Shown here piece after piece: positions 18,110 to 26,219 of a stretch of DNA of 64,000 nt. Both the position numbers and the translations under genes were made by a program. Under the pieces are notes generated by a model, which had not been told where the DNA came from, ran no database searches, and worked only from the letters and a program-made list of their open reading frames with translations. Source of the stretch: an uncultured Dehalococcoidia bacterium (GTDB lineage: Bacteria > Chloroflexota > Dehalococcoidia > Lucifugimonadales > GCA-2712585); contig OX638324.1 of the NCBI GenBank assembly GCA_951812825.1, positions 1,549,141 through 1,613,140 on the forward strand, given 5' to 3'. Positions within the stretch are counted from its first letter, which is position 1. Each line of letters begins with the position of its first letter.

Positions 18110-19185
18110 TAGACGCAACCGCAGGTACCATCCTGGAGGTGGAGATAGTGGGTCCCGGTGACGGATGGTTCCATCTGGCAGACTCATTTGGCCCACTATT
18201 GGAAGTGGATGACGGTTATACCGGATCGGAATACGGTTCTGTGGAAGTGATAACGGATGGCGTCTACTTTTTGCAAGTCGAGATGGCATCGGGAGACGCG
18301 TCTGCGTTCGAGGTATCCAGCAACGTTAGACTCAAGACACTCAATGATCCTGATGACGGTCGGACTGTCGTGGTGGGCGAAACCATCGCTGGCAGCCTAG
18401 ACCACTTCGCTGACTGGGACTGGTATTCTATCAATCTCAAGGAGGGAGAAACGATAATGATATCGACAGATTCCCTCAATGTTGACACTTTAATTTACGT
18501 TGACTTCCCCAGATCCCGCGGTAATCAGGTTGTTTCCGACGATGACAGTGGAGGCGGGCTGTCTAGCGTCAATTCCGAACTTGTCTATAGAGCGCCTCAC
18601 GCAGGAGAGTATTTGATTGCTGTTGCCGACGCGGTAGGTGACAGCTCCGGCGGCTACTATCTGACAGTAGAAGGGGCGAGGGAAGGCACGGAAACTGTAC
18701 GTGTACCTCCCAGTCCTCAAATTGTAAATAGCCAATTTGGAACCATGATGGTTTTTGAGGATCCATTGGGCTACTTCTCGATACAGGTTCCAGAAGTCTG
18801 GATTGAAGAAGAACTGGATGAATCTCAAGGGGAGGCATTTAAGGCCTTCTATCCGGAAACGGGTAGCGAGGTCCGGATCATAGCAGAGGATATTCTTGCC
18901 CTTGGTATGGGGGAGCTTACTTTGTCTCAATACGCTGACTTGATTGAAGAGACGGTCCTAATACCAACAGGCGCGGCGGATATCACAAGGGAGACAGTGC
19001 AAACATCTCAAGGTTCCCTTGCGATCCTTTTCGAATTGTCGTTGTCCACGTATCGAGTAATGAGAATGATCAGCCTATTGGATAACAACGTTGCAGTTAG
19101 CATAAGCTATATATTTCCTATTGACCAATTAAGCATGGGCGAGCAGTTAGCTCTCTACTCGTTTGACAGCTTGCAAGTAAACTGA
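18022..19185 (+). CDS. PPC-type C-terminal half of the frameshifted secreted protease
   Basis: The second reading frame lacks a signal and starts inside the previous gene. It holds two bacterial pre-peptidase C-terminal (PPC)-like beta domains: one with [30 protein letters not shown] and GVYFLQVEM, the other with [33 protein letters not shown] and [14 protein letters not shown] final ~130-residue domain starts near [16 protein letters not shown]. In the sequence the frame is open back through G-S-G-E-F-T-S-G to the G5 run at 18003-18007, and a single missing G there would fuse it smoothly to LARG of the protease. So the two frames are very probably one gene of about 720 codons. Confidence 0.7.
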   Translation: MGDRRLPAGRGNFQVDLDLLNYWDTQAFVIDATAGTILEVEIVGPGDGWFHLADSFGPLLEVDDGYTGSEYGSVEVITDGVYFLQVEMASGDASAFEVSSNVRLKTLNDPDDGRTVVVGETIAGSLDHFADWDWYSINLKEGETIMISTDSLNVDTLIYVDFPRSRGNQVVSDDDSGGGLSSVNSELVYRAPHAGEYLIAVADAVGDSSGGYYLTVEGAREGTETVRVPPSPQIVNSQFGTMMVFEDPLGYFSIQVPEVWIEEELDESQGEAFKAFYPETGSEVRIIAEDILALGMGELTLSQYADLIEETVLIPTGAADITRETVQTSQGSLAILFELSLSTYRVMRMISLLDNNVAVSISYIFPIDQLSMGEQLALYSFDSLQVN

Positions 19186-19325
19186 CGGTCAGCCCAGCCT
19201 TGCCCTCTCCCAACCTCGCTGCCTGACAGCTGGCCTTGCCAACGCAATTCCCTCTCTCTTTAGCTACGCGCGCTCCTACGCCGTGGAAGTTGCCGATCTG
19301 AGTTTAGGCGTGCATGGATTCCCCC

Positions 19326-20519
19326 CTACTCCTCCACCCCCGCCGCCGCCGCCAGAAAGTCTGCGTTGGTGACGCCGGCAAAGCGGTCCGGCAGGAATTG
19401 GGCCATGTCGGAGACGGCGCGGGTTGAACCACGGCAGACGTAGTCGGATATGATGCGGCCGGTGATCGGCCCCAGATGGATGCCCTTGGTGGCGTGGCCG
19501 GTGGCCAACAGCGCCCCTTCCAGTCCCGGCGCAGGACCGATGATGGGCTTGGCGTCCGGGCTTAACGGCCGGGAGCCGGCAAGCTGCTGGACAAGTTCGG
19601 CCCGCTCCAGGTCCGGAAACACGTCGATGGCGCGCTGCAGTAGCTCCAGCCGGGCGGATTCCGTTGGCTGCCGGTCGAACTCCTCGCCCAAAAAAAGCTC
19701 CCTCCGGTCGTAGTCGCGGCCGCCGGTACTGCCGACGCTGAGAAAGCCGTCCGTCCGGCTGATCATGTGACCGCGCTTGGGAGAGCTTATCAGCACTCCG
19801 AGGGGTTCGCGGGGATAGTTCAGCAGCAGCCGTTCACCCTTCATCGGTCGAACGGGGACGGGAAATCCCAGCCAGGGGGCGAAAGCGTGGCTCCACGAGC
19901 CCGCGGCCACGACCACCGTGCCGCAGTGAATCTCTTCGGCGGCGGTCTTGACGCCGACTATGCGCCCACCGCTGTTGAGGAGGCCCGTTACTTCGCGGTA
20001 CAGGATTTCGGAGTCCCTGAGTTCGGCGGCGCGGGCCAGCGCCAGGTTGAAGCGGTAGCTGTCCAGCTGGGCCGACTCGTCCTCATACACCGCGCCGACG
20101 ATAGAAGGGGACAGACGCGGTTCGATGGAGCGAACTTCGGCAGCGTCTATCCAGCGCATCTTAACGTGGGACTGCTGCCACACCATCATGCCCCTGATAA
20201 GGCCCGCTTCGTCGTCGTCCAGGGCCAGCCGGAGCGACGGTCGACGCTGGTAGAGCAGGTCCATGCCGGTGACGGCTTCCAGTTCCGGCACAAGCCATTT
20301 GAATTCGGCGTAAGAGGCCCGGGCCATCTCAAAGGAAGGCCCCGGGTTGAACTCGGCCCCCAGCAGGCTCAGGGAGCCGGTGGCGTGAGCGGATGCCCCG
20401 CTGCCGATGGCTTCCCTCTCAAGAAGGACAACGTCCACGCCTTCCCGGGCCAGATAGTAGGCGACGGAGCAGCCGACTACGCCAGCGCCAATCACGACTA
20501 CTTCGGCAGTTTTGGGCAT
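19326..20519 (-). CDS. FAD-dependent oxidoreductase, DAO family (glycine/sarcosine oxidase-like)
   Basis: A 397-residue flavoenzyme. The N-terminal VVVIGAGVVGCSVAYYLA is the FAD dinucleotide-binding motif, then LLEREAIGSGASAHATG, GTVVVAAGSWSHAF and a C-terminal block GSRPLSPDAKPIIGPAPG with LATGHATKGIHLGPITGRIISD, typical of DAO-family amine oxidases such as ThiO, sarcosine oxidase and DadA. The product of its reaction cannot be fixed from the sequence. No thi or sox genes are near. It is a single leftward gene. Confidence 0.87.
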   Translation of the reverse strand: MPKTAEVVVIGAGVVGCSVAYYLAREGVDVVLLEREAIGSGASAHATGSLSLLGAEFNPGPSFEMARASYAEFKWLVPELEAVTGMDLLYQRRPSLRLALDDDEAGLIRGMMVWQQSHVKMRWIDAAEVRSIEPRLSPSIVGAVYEDESAQLDSYRFNLALARAAELRDSEILYREVTGLLNSGGRIVGVKTAAEEIHCGTVVVAAGSWSHAFAPWLGFPVPVRPMKGERLLLNYPREPLGVLISSPKRGHMISRTDGFLSVGSTGGRDYDRRELFLGEEFDRQPTESARLELLQRAIDVFPDLERAELVQQLAGSRPLSPDAKPIIGPAPGLEGALLATGHATKGIHLGPITGRIISDYVCRGSTRAVSDMAQFLPDRFAGVTNADFLAAAAGVEE

Positions 20520-20632
20520 GTCTCCGCTCCGAAGGAAGAGTTGTTGGGATTATCACCACCCGACGAAGGGACGTCAATTGGTGAGGATTGCAGGAAGCGC
20601 ACTCGCACCATCCCTTAACCCCCTTCAGTCAC

Positions 20633-20668
20633 GCCTTGTCGCCCTTCCCCCTTTCAGGTAGTGTAATC
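20633..20668 (+). repeat. Dispersed repeat, family C, copy 1
   Basis: A 36-base C-rich segment with CCTTCCCCCTTT at its core and GTAAT at its end. It matches 22576-22611 at 30 of 36 positions and precedes the Yip1-like gene. Confidence 0.55.
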
Positions 20669-20759
20669 ACACTGCCGGGGTTCATCTGATTGATCTTAGA
20701 CAAGATTCTTCGCGACTACCCGTCGGTGCTCCACAAACCCAGGGAGGTTCATTCATCCG

Positions 20760-21302
20760 ATGCTGTTAAGAATGATTGGCGCCCTCCGTCTCAGGTCCGC
20801 GACCTACGAGGACATAGAGCGCGACAAGAGCGCAATCTGGCAGGCTGTAATCATCGTGGTACTGGTCTCCTTGGCCACCGTAGGCGGCGAACTGCTTTCG
20901 GGGCAGGAAACGGGACTGTGGTGGGCCCTGATCCGGGGCGTAATTCGAGGAGTGGCGAGCTGGGCCGCCTGGGCGCTATGCACCTGGGCCGTTGGGGAAA
21001 TGACTTTCGACGCTGTGGACACAGATGCCGACTGGGGACAGCTGGCAAGGACCACCGGGTACGCGCAGACACCCGGAATCCTCAACGTCCTCATCTTCAT
21101 AGAGCCGGTTGGCAGAATTATCTATTTCGCTTTGTTGGTCTGGACTTTCGTGTGCATGGTAGTCGCAGTTCGGCAGAGTCTGGACTACACGTCTACCTTA
21201 AGAGCCGCTTTCGTGATTCTGCTGGCATTCGTCCCCGTGTTCATACTGAACTTCATTGTTCTGGGGCTAACAGGAGGTCTCGACCTCTTCCCTCCTGAAT
21301 AG
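20760..21302 (+). CDS. Yip1-domain-like membrane protein
   Basis: A 180-residue integral membrane protein. About four to five hydrophobic segments are visible: AVIIVVLVSLATVGG, ALIRGVIRGVASWAAWAL, ILNVLIFIEPVG with IIYFALLVWTFVCMVVAV, and AAFVILLAFVPVFILNFIVL. The order, a charged N-terminus with RSATYEDIERD and the segment TGYAQTPGIL, matches Yip1-like proteins of Chloroflexota. No function is established. The ATG at 20760 is preceded by a distant GGGAGG; the ATG 12 bases further on is possible. Confidence 0.65.
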   Translation: MLLRMIGALRLRSATYEDIERDKSAIWQAVIIVVLVSLATVGGELLSGQETGLWWALIRGVIRGVASWAAWALCTWAVGEMTFDAVDTDADWGQLARTTGYAQTPGILNVLIFIEPVGRIIYFALLVWTFVCMVVAVRQSLDYTSTLRAAFVILLAFVPVFILNFIVLGLTGGLDLFPPE

Positions 21303-21533
21303 CCGCAGCCTGAATCTTAAGAATGCCAATGATGCCACAGATTCAAGCAGCTGCAATAGAATCGATTCATCCGAGGCTTGCAGACTCCTGCCTTGAAACA
21401 TTCGAGGGGGTACGGGTAACATAAAATCTGATTCCGAAAACAGTATCAGGCGCCATTGGAATAATTTGACGAAGCTGCGCTTTCGGTGAGGACTGCACCA
21501 TGACAGTCAATTCCCACAGGGATGAAGAGCAGT

Positions 21534-21788
21534 ATGTTTAGGGATCCCAGGTTCAACTCAGGATCATATGTCGAGCAGCGTGAGGCTATGCGATCGCTGC
21601 GAGATATGAAGAATTAGGGAAGAGCTTGAGCGCCAAGAGATGCATCGCCGGGCGATGGAAGAGAGATGGAACACCCGGAGGAGGCTGAAGATTATCGAGT
21701 AGCGCAAGAGGAACAAATGCCCGTGGCGGAATTTCCAGAGGCCAAGAAGAAGCGCAGGCGCTGGTGGAAGTTCTTCATAGGGGAGTAA
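21534..21788 (+). pseudogene. Broken copy 1 of a small charged-protein gene
   Basis: The frame from the ATG at 21534 gives MFRDPRFNSGSYVEQREAMR and stops after MKN at about 21615. A different frame then reads IREELERQEMHRRAMEE, and the original frame resumes from the ATG at 21666 with EEAEDYRVAQEEQMPV, then FPEAKKKRRRWWKFFIG before the TAA at 21786. The last part is closely similar to the C-terminus of the intact gene at 21872-22105, and the first part to the start of the locus at 22187. So this is a paralogue broken by two frame changes. The C-terminal 40 codons (21666-21788) could still be made as a short peptide. Confidence 0.65.
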
Positions 21789-21830
21789 CCCGTCATGCAA
21801 CTACCAACTGAAAAAATATCTTTAGTTTGC

Positions 21831-21839
21831 TGGTATACT
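21831..21839 (+). promoter_or_regulatory. Extended -10 promoter before the small charged-protein gene
   Basis: TGGTATACT (TG extension at 21831-21832, hexamer TATACT at 21834-21839) lies about 33 bases before the ATG. No clear -35. A strong AGGAGGAGG ribosome site follows at 21856-21864. Confidence 0.4.
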
Positions 21840-21871
21840 ACATTCTGTTGTGAATAGGAGGAGGCGTAGCT

Positions 21872-22105
21872 ATGAGTCTTACTGGACGTGGCCCGGCAGA
21901 TCAATACAAAAGCCGTCGTGCAGCCAATCACGAGAGACAGCAGCGGGAGGAAATGCTGCGGCACATTCAGGCGATGGAGGAGTCGCATTACCCGGAGGAG
22001 GAGGAGGAAGACTATCCAGTAGCGTACGAGGAACAGGTGCCTGTGGAGAAATTTCCAGAGCCCAAGAAGAAGCGCGGGCGGTGGTGGCGGTTCTTCATAG
22101 GGTAA
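21872..22105 (+). CDS. Small charged protein with Trp/Phe-rich C-terminus (family intact copy)
   Basis: A 77-residue protein of unrecognised family. It has a basic N-terminal half (DQYKSRRAANHERQQREE), an acidic middle (PEEEEEDYPVAYEEQ) and a lysine-arginine patch directly before an aromatic end, KKKRGRWWRFFIG. No signal or membrane segment is evident; the basic plus WWRFF end could bind a membrane surface or RNA, but this is speculation. The ATG has an AGGAGGAGG site seven bases upstream. Both neighbours, at 21534-21788 and 22187-22444, are decayed relatives, so this is the only intact member of a three-unit tandem group. Confidence 0.65.
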   Translation: MSLTGRGPADQYKSRRAANHERQQREEMLRHIQAMEESHYPEEEEEDYPVAYEEQVPVEKFPEPKKKRGRWWRFFIG

Positions 22106-22186
22106 TAGGCCAGCCTGCAATTGCCTATCTTGAGTCTGACAATCCAGCGCGCTCTGAATTCTGTGCAGCGCAAGGATGGGTAGCAC

Positions 22187-22444
22187 ATGCAAAGAATCCC
22201 GGACCCCAGGAAGCTCTCGAAATCTTACATTGACCAGCGAGAGGCTAAGTGAACAGGGCGTAAGCCGGATCGCATGGCAGAGGTCGAGAAGCAGTTCCGA
22301 TCAAGTTTCGAGCGCGACATCCGGGCAGAGATAGAACGGCACGACCGTGCCTTGGACCAACAGAAGCAGAAGGGCAGATTCTCAATATCCAGGAAGGACC
22401 ACAGCTGGCGGCAGTTCTGGAAGCGTGGGAACCCTCCCACGTAA
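22187..22444 (+). pseudogene. Copy 3 of the small charged-protein gene, interrupted by an in-frame TGA
   Basis: From the ATG at 22187 the frame gives MQRIPDPRKLSKSYIDQREA and K, then a TGA at 22250, and continues in the same frame from the ATG at 22274 with a 56-residue stretch (MAEVEKQFRSSFERDIRAEI to SWRQFWKRGNPPT) before the TAA at 22442. The first segment resembles copy 1 (SY, QREA) and the C-terminal tryptophan-rich basic end resembles copies 1 and 2. The 56-codon part may still be translated on its own. Confidence 0.55.
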
Positions 22445-22575
22445 GGCTGGTCCTAGTTCTCCCTTCATCCCAACCCCTCGCCAATCCCAACTCTCACAGC
22501 CAATGCCCCCTCTGAAATGGGGGCTTTCCATTTACGGCGTGCCCCAATCGGCAGCAGACAAGACAACGCCCCTAA

Positions 22576-22611
22576 GCCTTGCCGTCCTTCCCCCTTTGAA
22601 GTAGGGTAATG
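22576..22611 (+). repeat. Dispersed repeat, family C, copy 2
   Basis: Matches 20633-20668 at 30 of 36 positions. It lies in the 271-base gap between small-protein copy 3 and the LLM gene, which otherwise holds only a short GTCTCG/CGAGAC hairpin at 22670-22687. Confidence 0.5.
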
Positions 22612-22715
22612 CCAGCGAGGGTTCTCCCACATTCGTACCTGTACGGCCCTTCGCGACCACTCCCGCGAGGTCTCGCTTTTCCGAGACGTTCAGACAGGAT
22701 GAAGGGGGCAGAAAA

Positions 22716-23717
22716 ATGGCGTCATTGGGTGTTCGGCTGGATCCCATCCCATACATCAACTTCGAAGATTCCATCGGGCTTGCACAGCTGGCCGAGTCTC
22801 TCGGCTACGACATGATCTGGGTGCCCGAAGGCGGCGGCTCCGATTCCATCACCCGGCTGGCCGCCTTTGCCGGCGCCACCAGCACCGTGCGGCTGGGCAC
22901 CGGCATTCTCCCCGTCTTCGCCCGCACCCCGGGCCTCACCGCAATGACGGCCCTCGGCATGGACATCGTTTCAGGCAGCCGCTTCACCCTCGGCCTGGGC
23001 GTGGGGCATCGCGGCTCCGCCGAGGGCACCCACGGCGTCGCCTTCCGTCGGCCCATGACCCGCATCCGGGAGACGGTGGAGGTTGTGAGAAAGCTGCTGC
23101 AGGGAGAGCGTGTCAACTATGAGGGTAAGATGTTCAACGTGAAGGACGGCAGCCTTGGCTTCGGCGGCGAGTGCGACGTTCCAATCTACATCGCCGCCCT
23201 TGGCCCGCAGATGCTCGAGCTGGCGGGAGAGCTGGCCGACGGAGTGCTGCTGAACTGGGCGGCGCCTGCCTACCTGGAGCGCGCTCTGGAGCACCTGGAC
23301 ATCGGCGCGGCGCGGGCCGGTCGAGACCTCGACGAAATCCACGTTGCCTGCTACATCCGCGTCGCCGTTACGCCGGACAAGAACCTGGTGCGCACCCCCC
23401 TGGTGCAGCAGATTCTCCGCTACTGCGGCATGGAGTATTATCGGAACTTCTTCGCCGACACCGGCTTCCCGGACGAAGCTGAGGCCATCGGACGTTACCT
23501 GGCGGAGGGCAACCGGGCGGCGGCGGCCAGGTCCGTCACCGACGAGATGCAGGGCACGTTGGCCGTGGTCGGCGGCATGGAGCACTGTCGGCGGGAGATT
23601 CAGCGTCGACGCGACCTGGGCATCCAGATGCCCGTCATCGCGCCCTTCTCCGCCGGCGGGGCGCTCAACTCCTACCGCGCCGCCATAGAAGCCCTCGCCC
23701 CAAGGGACGAGGAATGA
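22716..23717 (+). CDS. LLM class flavin-dependent oxidoreductase
   Basis: A 333-residue TIM-barrel protein of the luciferase-like monooxygenase superfamily, using FMN or F420. Family features are YDMIWVPEGGGSDSI near the N-terminus, VRLGTGILPVFARTP, SGSRFTLGLGVGHRGSAEG (cofactor phosphate loop) and the later PIYIAALGPQMLELAGELADGV. The closest look is to F420-dependent methylene-H4MPT reductase-like and alkane/terpene monooxygenase-like members, abundant in SAR202-type Chloroflexota. The ATG follows a GAAGGGGG ribosome site. Its stop overlaps the next gene's start by four bases, so the two are translationally coupled. Confidence 0.88.
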   Translation: MASLGVRLDPIPYINFEDSIGLAQLAESLGYDMIWVPEGGGSDSITRLAAFAGATSTVRLGTGILPVFARTPGLTAMTALGMDIVSGSRFTLGLGVGHRGSAEGTHGVAFRRPMTRIRETVEVVRKLLQGERVNYEGKMFNVKDGSLGFGGECDVPIYIAALGPQMLELAGELADGVLLNWAAPAYLERALEHLDIGAARAGRDLDEIHVACYIRVAVTPDKNLVRTPLVQQILRYCGMEYYRNFFADTGFPDEAEAIGRYLAEGNRAAAARSVTDEMQGTLAVVGGMEHCRREIQRRRDLGIQMPVIAPFSAGGALNSYRAAIEALAPRDEE

Positions 23718-24112
23718 CCGCTGGAGGGGGAGCGCTCCCCAACCCGGCGCAACCGGAGGGCCGGTGGGTGCTGCTGGAGCCTTACGGCGGACCCTGGTCG
23801 GAGGACGACAGGAACGCCAACTTCAAGCAGCAGGTGGCCATCTACAGCAAGGCCGACCCCATGACTACCCTGGACAGGATGAGCCGCAGCCAGGACATCC
23901 CCGTGGGAGCCCTCGCCCGCTACGTGCTGGCCAAGTGGGCCGCATCCGGCAGCGACGGCCTGTTGGAGATTGGCCCCAGGGTTGTACGCCAGATGCAGGA
24001 TGCCGTAGAAAAAGCCGAAGCCCAGGACACGCCGGAAGCGCGGTTGGAGGCCTACGAATCGCTGCGTCAGATTATCTCGTGGCTGGCCGTGCCGTTGGGA
24101 CGGGCTGAGTAG
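23714..24112 (+). CDS. Conserved-looking hypothetical protein coupled to the LLM gene
   Basis: A 132-residue soluble protein with no recognised family. It contains WVLLEPYGGPWSEDD near residue 20 and a predominantly helical C-terminal half rich in Ala, Glu and Arg. It has no signal, metal motif or nucleotide-binding loop. The start ATG overlaps the LLM stop as ATGA, and coding quality (codon use, no internal gaps) is as good as its neighbours. The coupling suggests a partner or regulator of the flavin-dependent enzyme, which is inference only. Confidence 0.7.
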   Translation: MTAGGGALPNPAQPEGRWVLLEPYGGPWSEDDRNANFKQQVAIYSKADPMTTLDRMSRSQDIPVGALARYVLAKWAASGSDGLLEIGPRVVRQMQDAVEKAEAQDTPEARLEAYESLRQIISWLAVPLGRAE

Positions 24113-24125
24113 GCTCTCAGTGAGC

Positions 24126-24153
24126 TTGCCAAATAGCATCGTTCGCGTAAAAT
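24126..24153 (+). promoter_or_regulatory. Possible promoter of the Fpg/Nei gene
   Basis: TTGCCA at 24126-24131, 16-base spacer, TAAAAT at 24148-24153, 18 bases before the ATG at 24172. Confidence 0.4.
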
Positions 24154-24171
24154 CCGGTTGAGGGAAAGAAA

Positions 24172-24990
24172 ATGCCGGAAGCGCCGGATCTGGAGATTGT
24201 AAAGGACTATCTCAACGACGCCGCGCTGGGTCGCGAGGTCGTCTCTGCGCGTGTGCTCAAGCCCACCGTAGTACGTTCCCTGCACGGCGATTTCGCCGAA
24301 GACCTGCAAGGTCGAAGGCTGGAGCGCGTCGAGCGGCAGGGCAAGTTCCTGCTTGCGGCCTTCGGCGATACCTCGCTGGTGGTCAACCCCATGCTCACCG
24401 GCGCCTTTCAGCACTGCCCCACGTCGGACAAACTGTTCAAGCGTGCCTGCTTCGTAATATCTCTCGATGACGGCTGGGACTTGCGATACCTGGACCAGCG
24501 GCAGATGGGGCGGGTTTACTATGTGGGCGACGAGTCCCTGGACCAGGTGCCTAACCTGGCGGAGCAGGGCCCCGACGTTCTGGATGACGTCACCTTGGAG
24601 GAGTTCGAAGAGCGGCTCCGTCCCTTCTATGGTGAGATAAAGGGCATCCTCACCCGGGGACGGGTGCTCTCCGGCATCGGCAATGCCTACGTCGACGAGA
24701 TTCTATTTGAGGCCGGGATATACCCTTTTCGGAAGAAGCGCGATCTGTCGTCGGACGAGAGACGGCGTCTGCTGGCGGCCGCCCCCACGGTGGTGCAATG
24801 GGCAATGGAGGAGTTGCGCCCAAGGGTGGGTTCCAACATCCACCGGAAGATCAGGGACTTCCTGAAGGTGCACAACAAGGGCGGTGAGCCGTGCCCCAGG
24901 TGCGGCACTGCCATCACCCAGATAGGCAGCAACCAGCGCATCACCAGCTATTGTCGTCGTTGTCAACCGGGACTGCTTTTGAGGAACTGA
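24172..24990 (+). CDS. Formamidopyrimidine-DNA glycosylase / endonuclease VIII family
   Basis: A 272-residue base-excision repair enzyme that removes oxidised bases and nicks the strand. Catalysis uses the N-terminal proline after Met removal: the start MPEAPDLE has the required Pro2 and Glu3, though canonical Fpg reads MPELPEVE. The conserved lysine lies in RQGKFLLA near residue 59, the helix-two-turn-helix in GIGNAYVDEILFEAGI, and the C-terminal zinc finger has cysteines in CPRCG and CRRC. Length is typical. The N-terminal variant leaves open whether it prefers 8-oxoG (Fpg) or oxidised pyrimidines (Nei). Confidence 0.9.
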   Translation: MPEAPDLEIVKDYLNDAALGREVVSARVLKPTVVRSLHGDFAEDLQGRRLERVERQGKFLLAAFGDTSLVVNPMLTGAFQHCPTSDKLFKRACFVISLDDGWDLRYLDQRQMGRVYYVGDESLDQVPNLAEQGPDVLDDVTLEEFEERLRPFYGEIKGILTRGRVLSGIGNAYVDEILFEAGIYPFRKKRDLSSDERRRLLAAAPTVVQWAMEELRPRVGSNIHRKIRDFLKVHNKGGEPCPRCGTAITQIGSNQRITSYCRRCQPGLLLRN

Positions 24991-25132
24991 GTCGACAGAA
25001 TTTCAGAGAACTGCTACGAGTTTTGTGGGGTAATGGAACGATCTTTGGCCTTTTGTCGTATTATCTTGTGAAAGCATACGGGGCCAATGTCGCGCCAATC
25101 AGCAAAAAATCTGTAGAAATGGCCCAAAGCCG

Positions 25133-25159
25133 GTAGGTATACTTGTATACATAACCTAC
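25133..25159. promoter_or_regulatory. AT-rich dyad upstream of the excalibur lipoprotein
   Basis: GTAGGT at 25133-25138 and ACCTAC at 25154-25159 flank an AT-rich core with GTATAC. The dyad is 45 bases before the start and may be an operator or promoter overlap. The rest of the 214-base gap holds nothing clear. Confidence 0.3.
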
Positions 25160-25204
25160 AGCGTTGGCCCAACGCGCCCTTCGCTGCCTATAGGAGTCAA
25201 GGAA

Positions 25205-26146
25205 TTGAGAATATTAATTGTGTTGGCCCTTACGGCCATGGCCCTTTTGGTAATTGCCTGCGGAGGAGGCGACGAGGAAACACCTACGCCTACTCCTGCC
25301 GCGGTGGCCACACCCGCCCCGACACCCGAACCCATGCCTGCGCCAACTCCCACCCCCGCGCCGACGCCAGCTCCCACCCTGCCGCCGACGCCAGCTCCCA
25401 CTCTCCCACCAACGCCTGCTCCCACGCCTGCGCCAACTCCCACCCCCGCGCCGACGCCGGAATTCAAGTATCAGACTTGCTTTGAAGCTGAAGAAGCCGG
25501 AGAGACGCGTTTAAGGGGTAACGTGGGCACGGGCATTGGCTTCCCCGCCGCATTGGTCAACGTTGCCGACAGCGACAACGACGGTGTGGTCTGCGAGGTT
25601 GCGCCACCCACGCCCACCCCCGCATCTACACCGGTACCCACACCCACACCCACACCTACGCCTGAACCCACGCCCACACCTACGCCTGAACCCACGCCCA
25701 CACCTACGCCTGAACCCACACCCACACCTACGCCTGAACCCACGCCCACACCTACGCCTGAACCCACACCCGTGGCAACGGGCAGGCCAGTTCCTACTCC
25801 GCTGCCCCCCGGCCCCGCTGTAAGCCCGCCTCCCTTCCCCAATACCTTCCAGGGGTCCGTAACCATCGATGGTCAGCCCGCCGCGGACGGAATCGAAATC
25901 TATGCGGAGATCGTCGAGGGTACAGTGATCTATGCAACCCAATCAGTATTCGTCTCTGACGGAAGGTACAGCCTGTTGCAAGTTGGCCCACCCTCCACAC
26001 AGTTCCACAACGATACCATCACCTTCTACGTCTGGATCAATGGCGCCGGAGTGGCGGCAGCGGAGACTGCTGCCTTCAATGCCAACGTAAGTCTTCTGGA
26101 TACTCTCATGGTGCAAGACCTGACTTTCACGACTTCAGGGTCCTAG
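25205..26146 (+). CDS. Lipoprotein with Thr-Pro linkers and an excalibur-like calcium-binding domain
   Basis: A 313-residue surface lipoprotein. The TTG at 25205 is supported by TAGGAG at 25191-25196, eight bases upstream. The signal ends in LLVIACGGG, a lipobox with cysteine near residue 19. A first Pro-Thr linker follows, then an excalibur-type segment near residues 88-135 with two cysteines ([22 protein letters not shown]), a second Pro-Thr linker coded by a perfect-looking 24-base repeat, and a C-terminal ~100-residue beta-rich domain of unknown type ([18 protein letters not shown]). The latter looks like a carboxypeptidase-regulatory or SdrD-like fold, but this is weak. Confidence 0.8.
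   Translation: MRILIVLALTAMALLVIACGGGDEETPTPTPAAVATPAPTPEPMPAPTPTPAPTPAPTLPPTPAPTLPPTPAPTPAPTPTPAPTPEFKYQTCFEAEEAGETRLRGNVGTGIGFPAALVNVADSDNDGVVCEVAPPTPTPASTPVPTPTPTPTPEPTPTPTPEPTPTPTPEPTPTPTPEPTPTPTPEPTPVATGRPVPTPLPPGPAVSPPPFPNTFQGSVTIDGQPAADGIEIYAEIVEGTVIYATQSVFVSDGRYSLLQVGPPSTQFHNDTITFYVWINGAGVAAAETAAFNANVSLLDTLMVQDLTFTTSGS
25655..25774 (+). repeat. Five tandem 24-base coding repeats
   Basis: Five consecutive 24-base units, differing only by G/A changes, encode PTPEPTPT five times in the second linker of the lipoprotein. Such units are prone to copy-number change. No spacers are present, so this is not a CRISPR array. Confidence 0.9.
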
Positions 26147-26173
26147 ACGCAGCTTTCGCGAGAGCACAAATTG

Positions 26174-26219
26174 CGCCGCCTCCCTCCTGATAATTTGGGG
26201 AAGGCGGCGTTGCTTTTCT
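26174..26219 (+). terminator. Intrinsic terminator after the excalibur lipoprotein
   Basis: CGCCGCCT at 26174-26181 pairs with AGGCGGCG at 26202-26209, extended by a few more pairs inward, followed by TTGCTTTTCTA. It lies 27 bases after the lipoprotein stop and also overlaps the 3' end of the convergent glycerate kinase gene. Confidence 0.65.

Noticed and set aside
25280-25785. Repeat tract considered as a CRISPR array
   Set aside because: Units are directly adjacent without spacers and encode an in-frame Thr-Pro linker.
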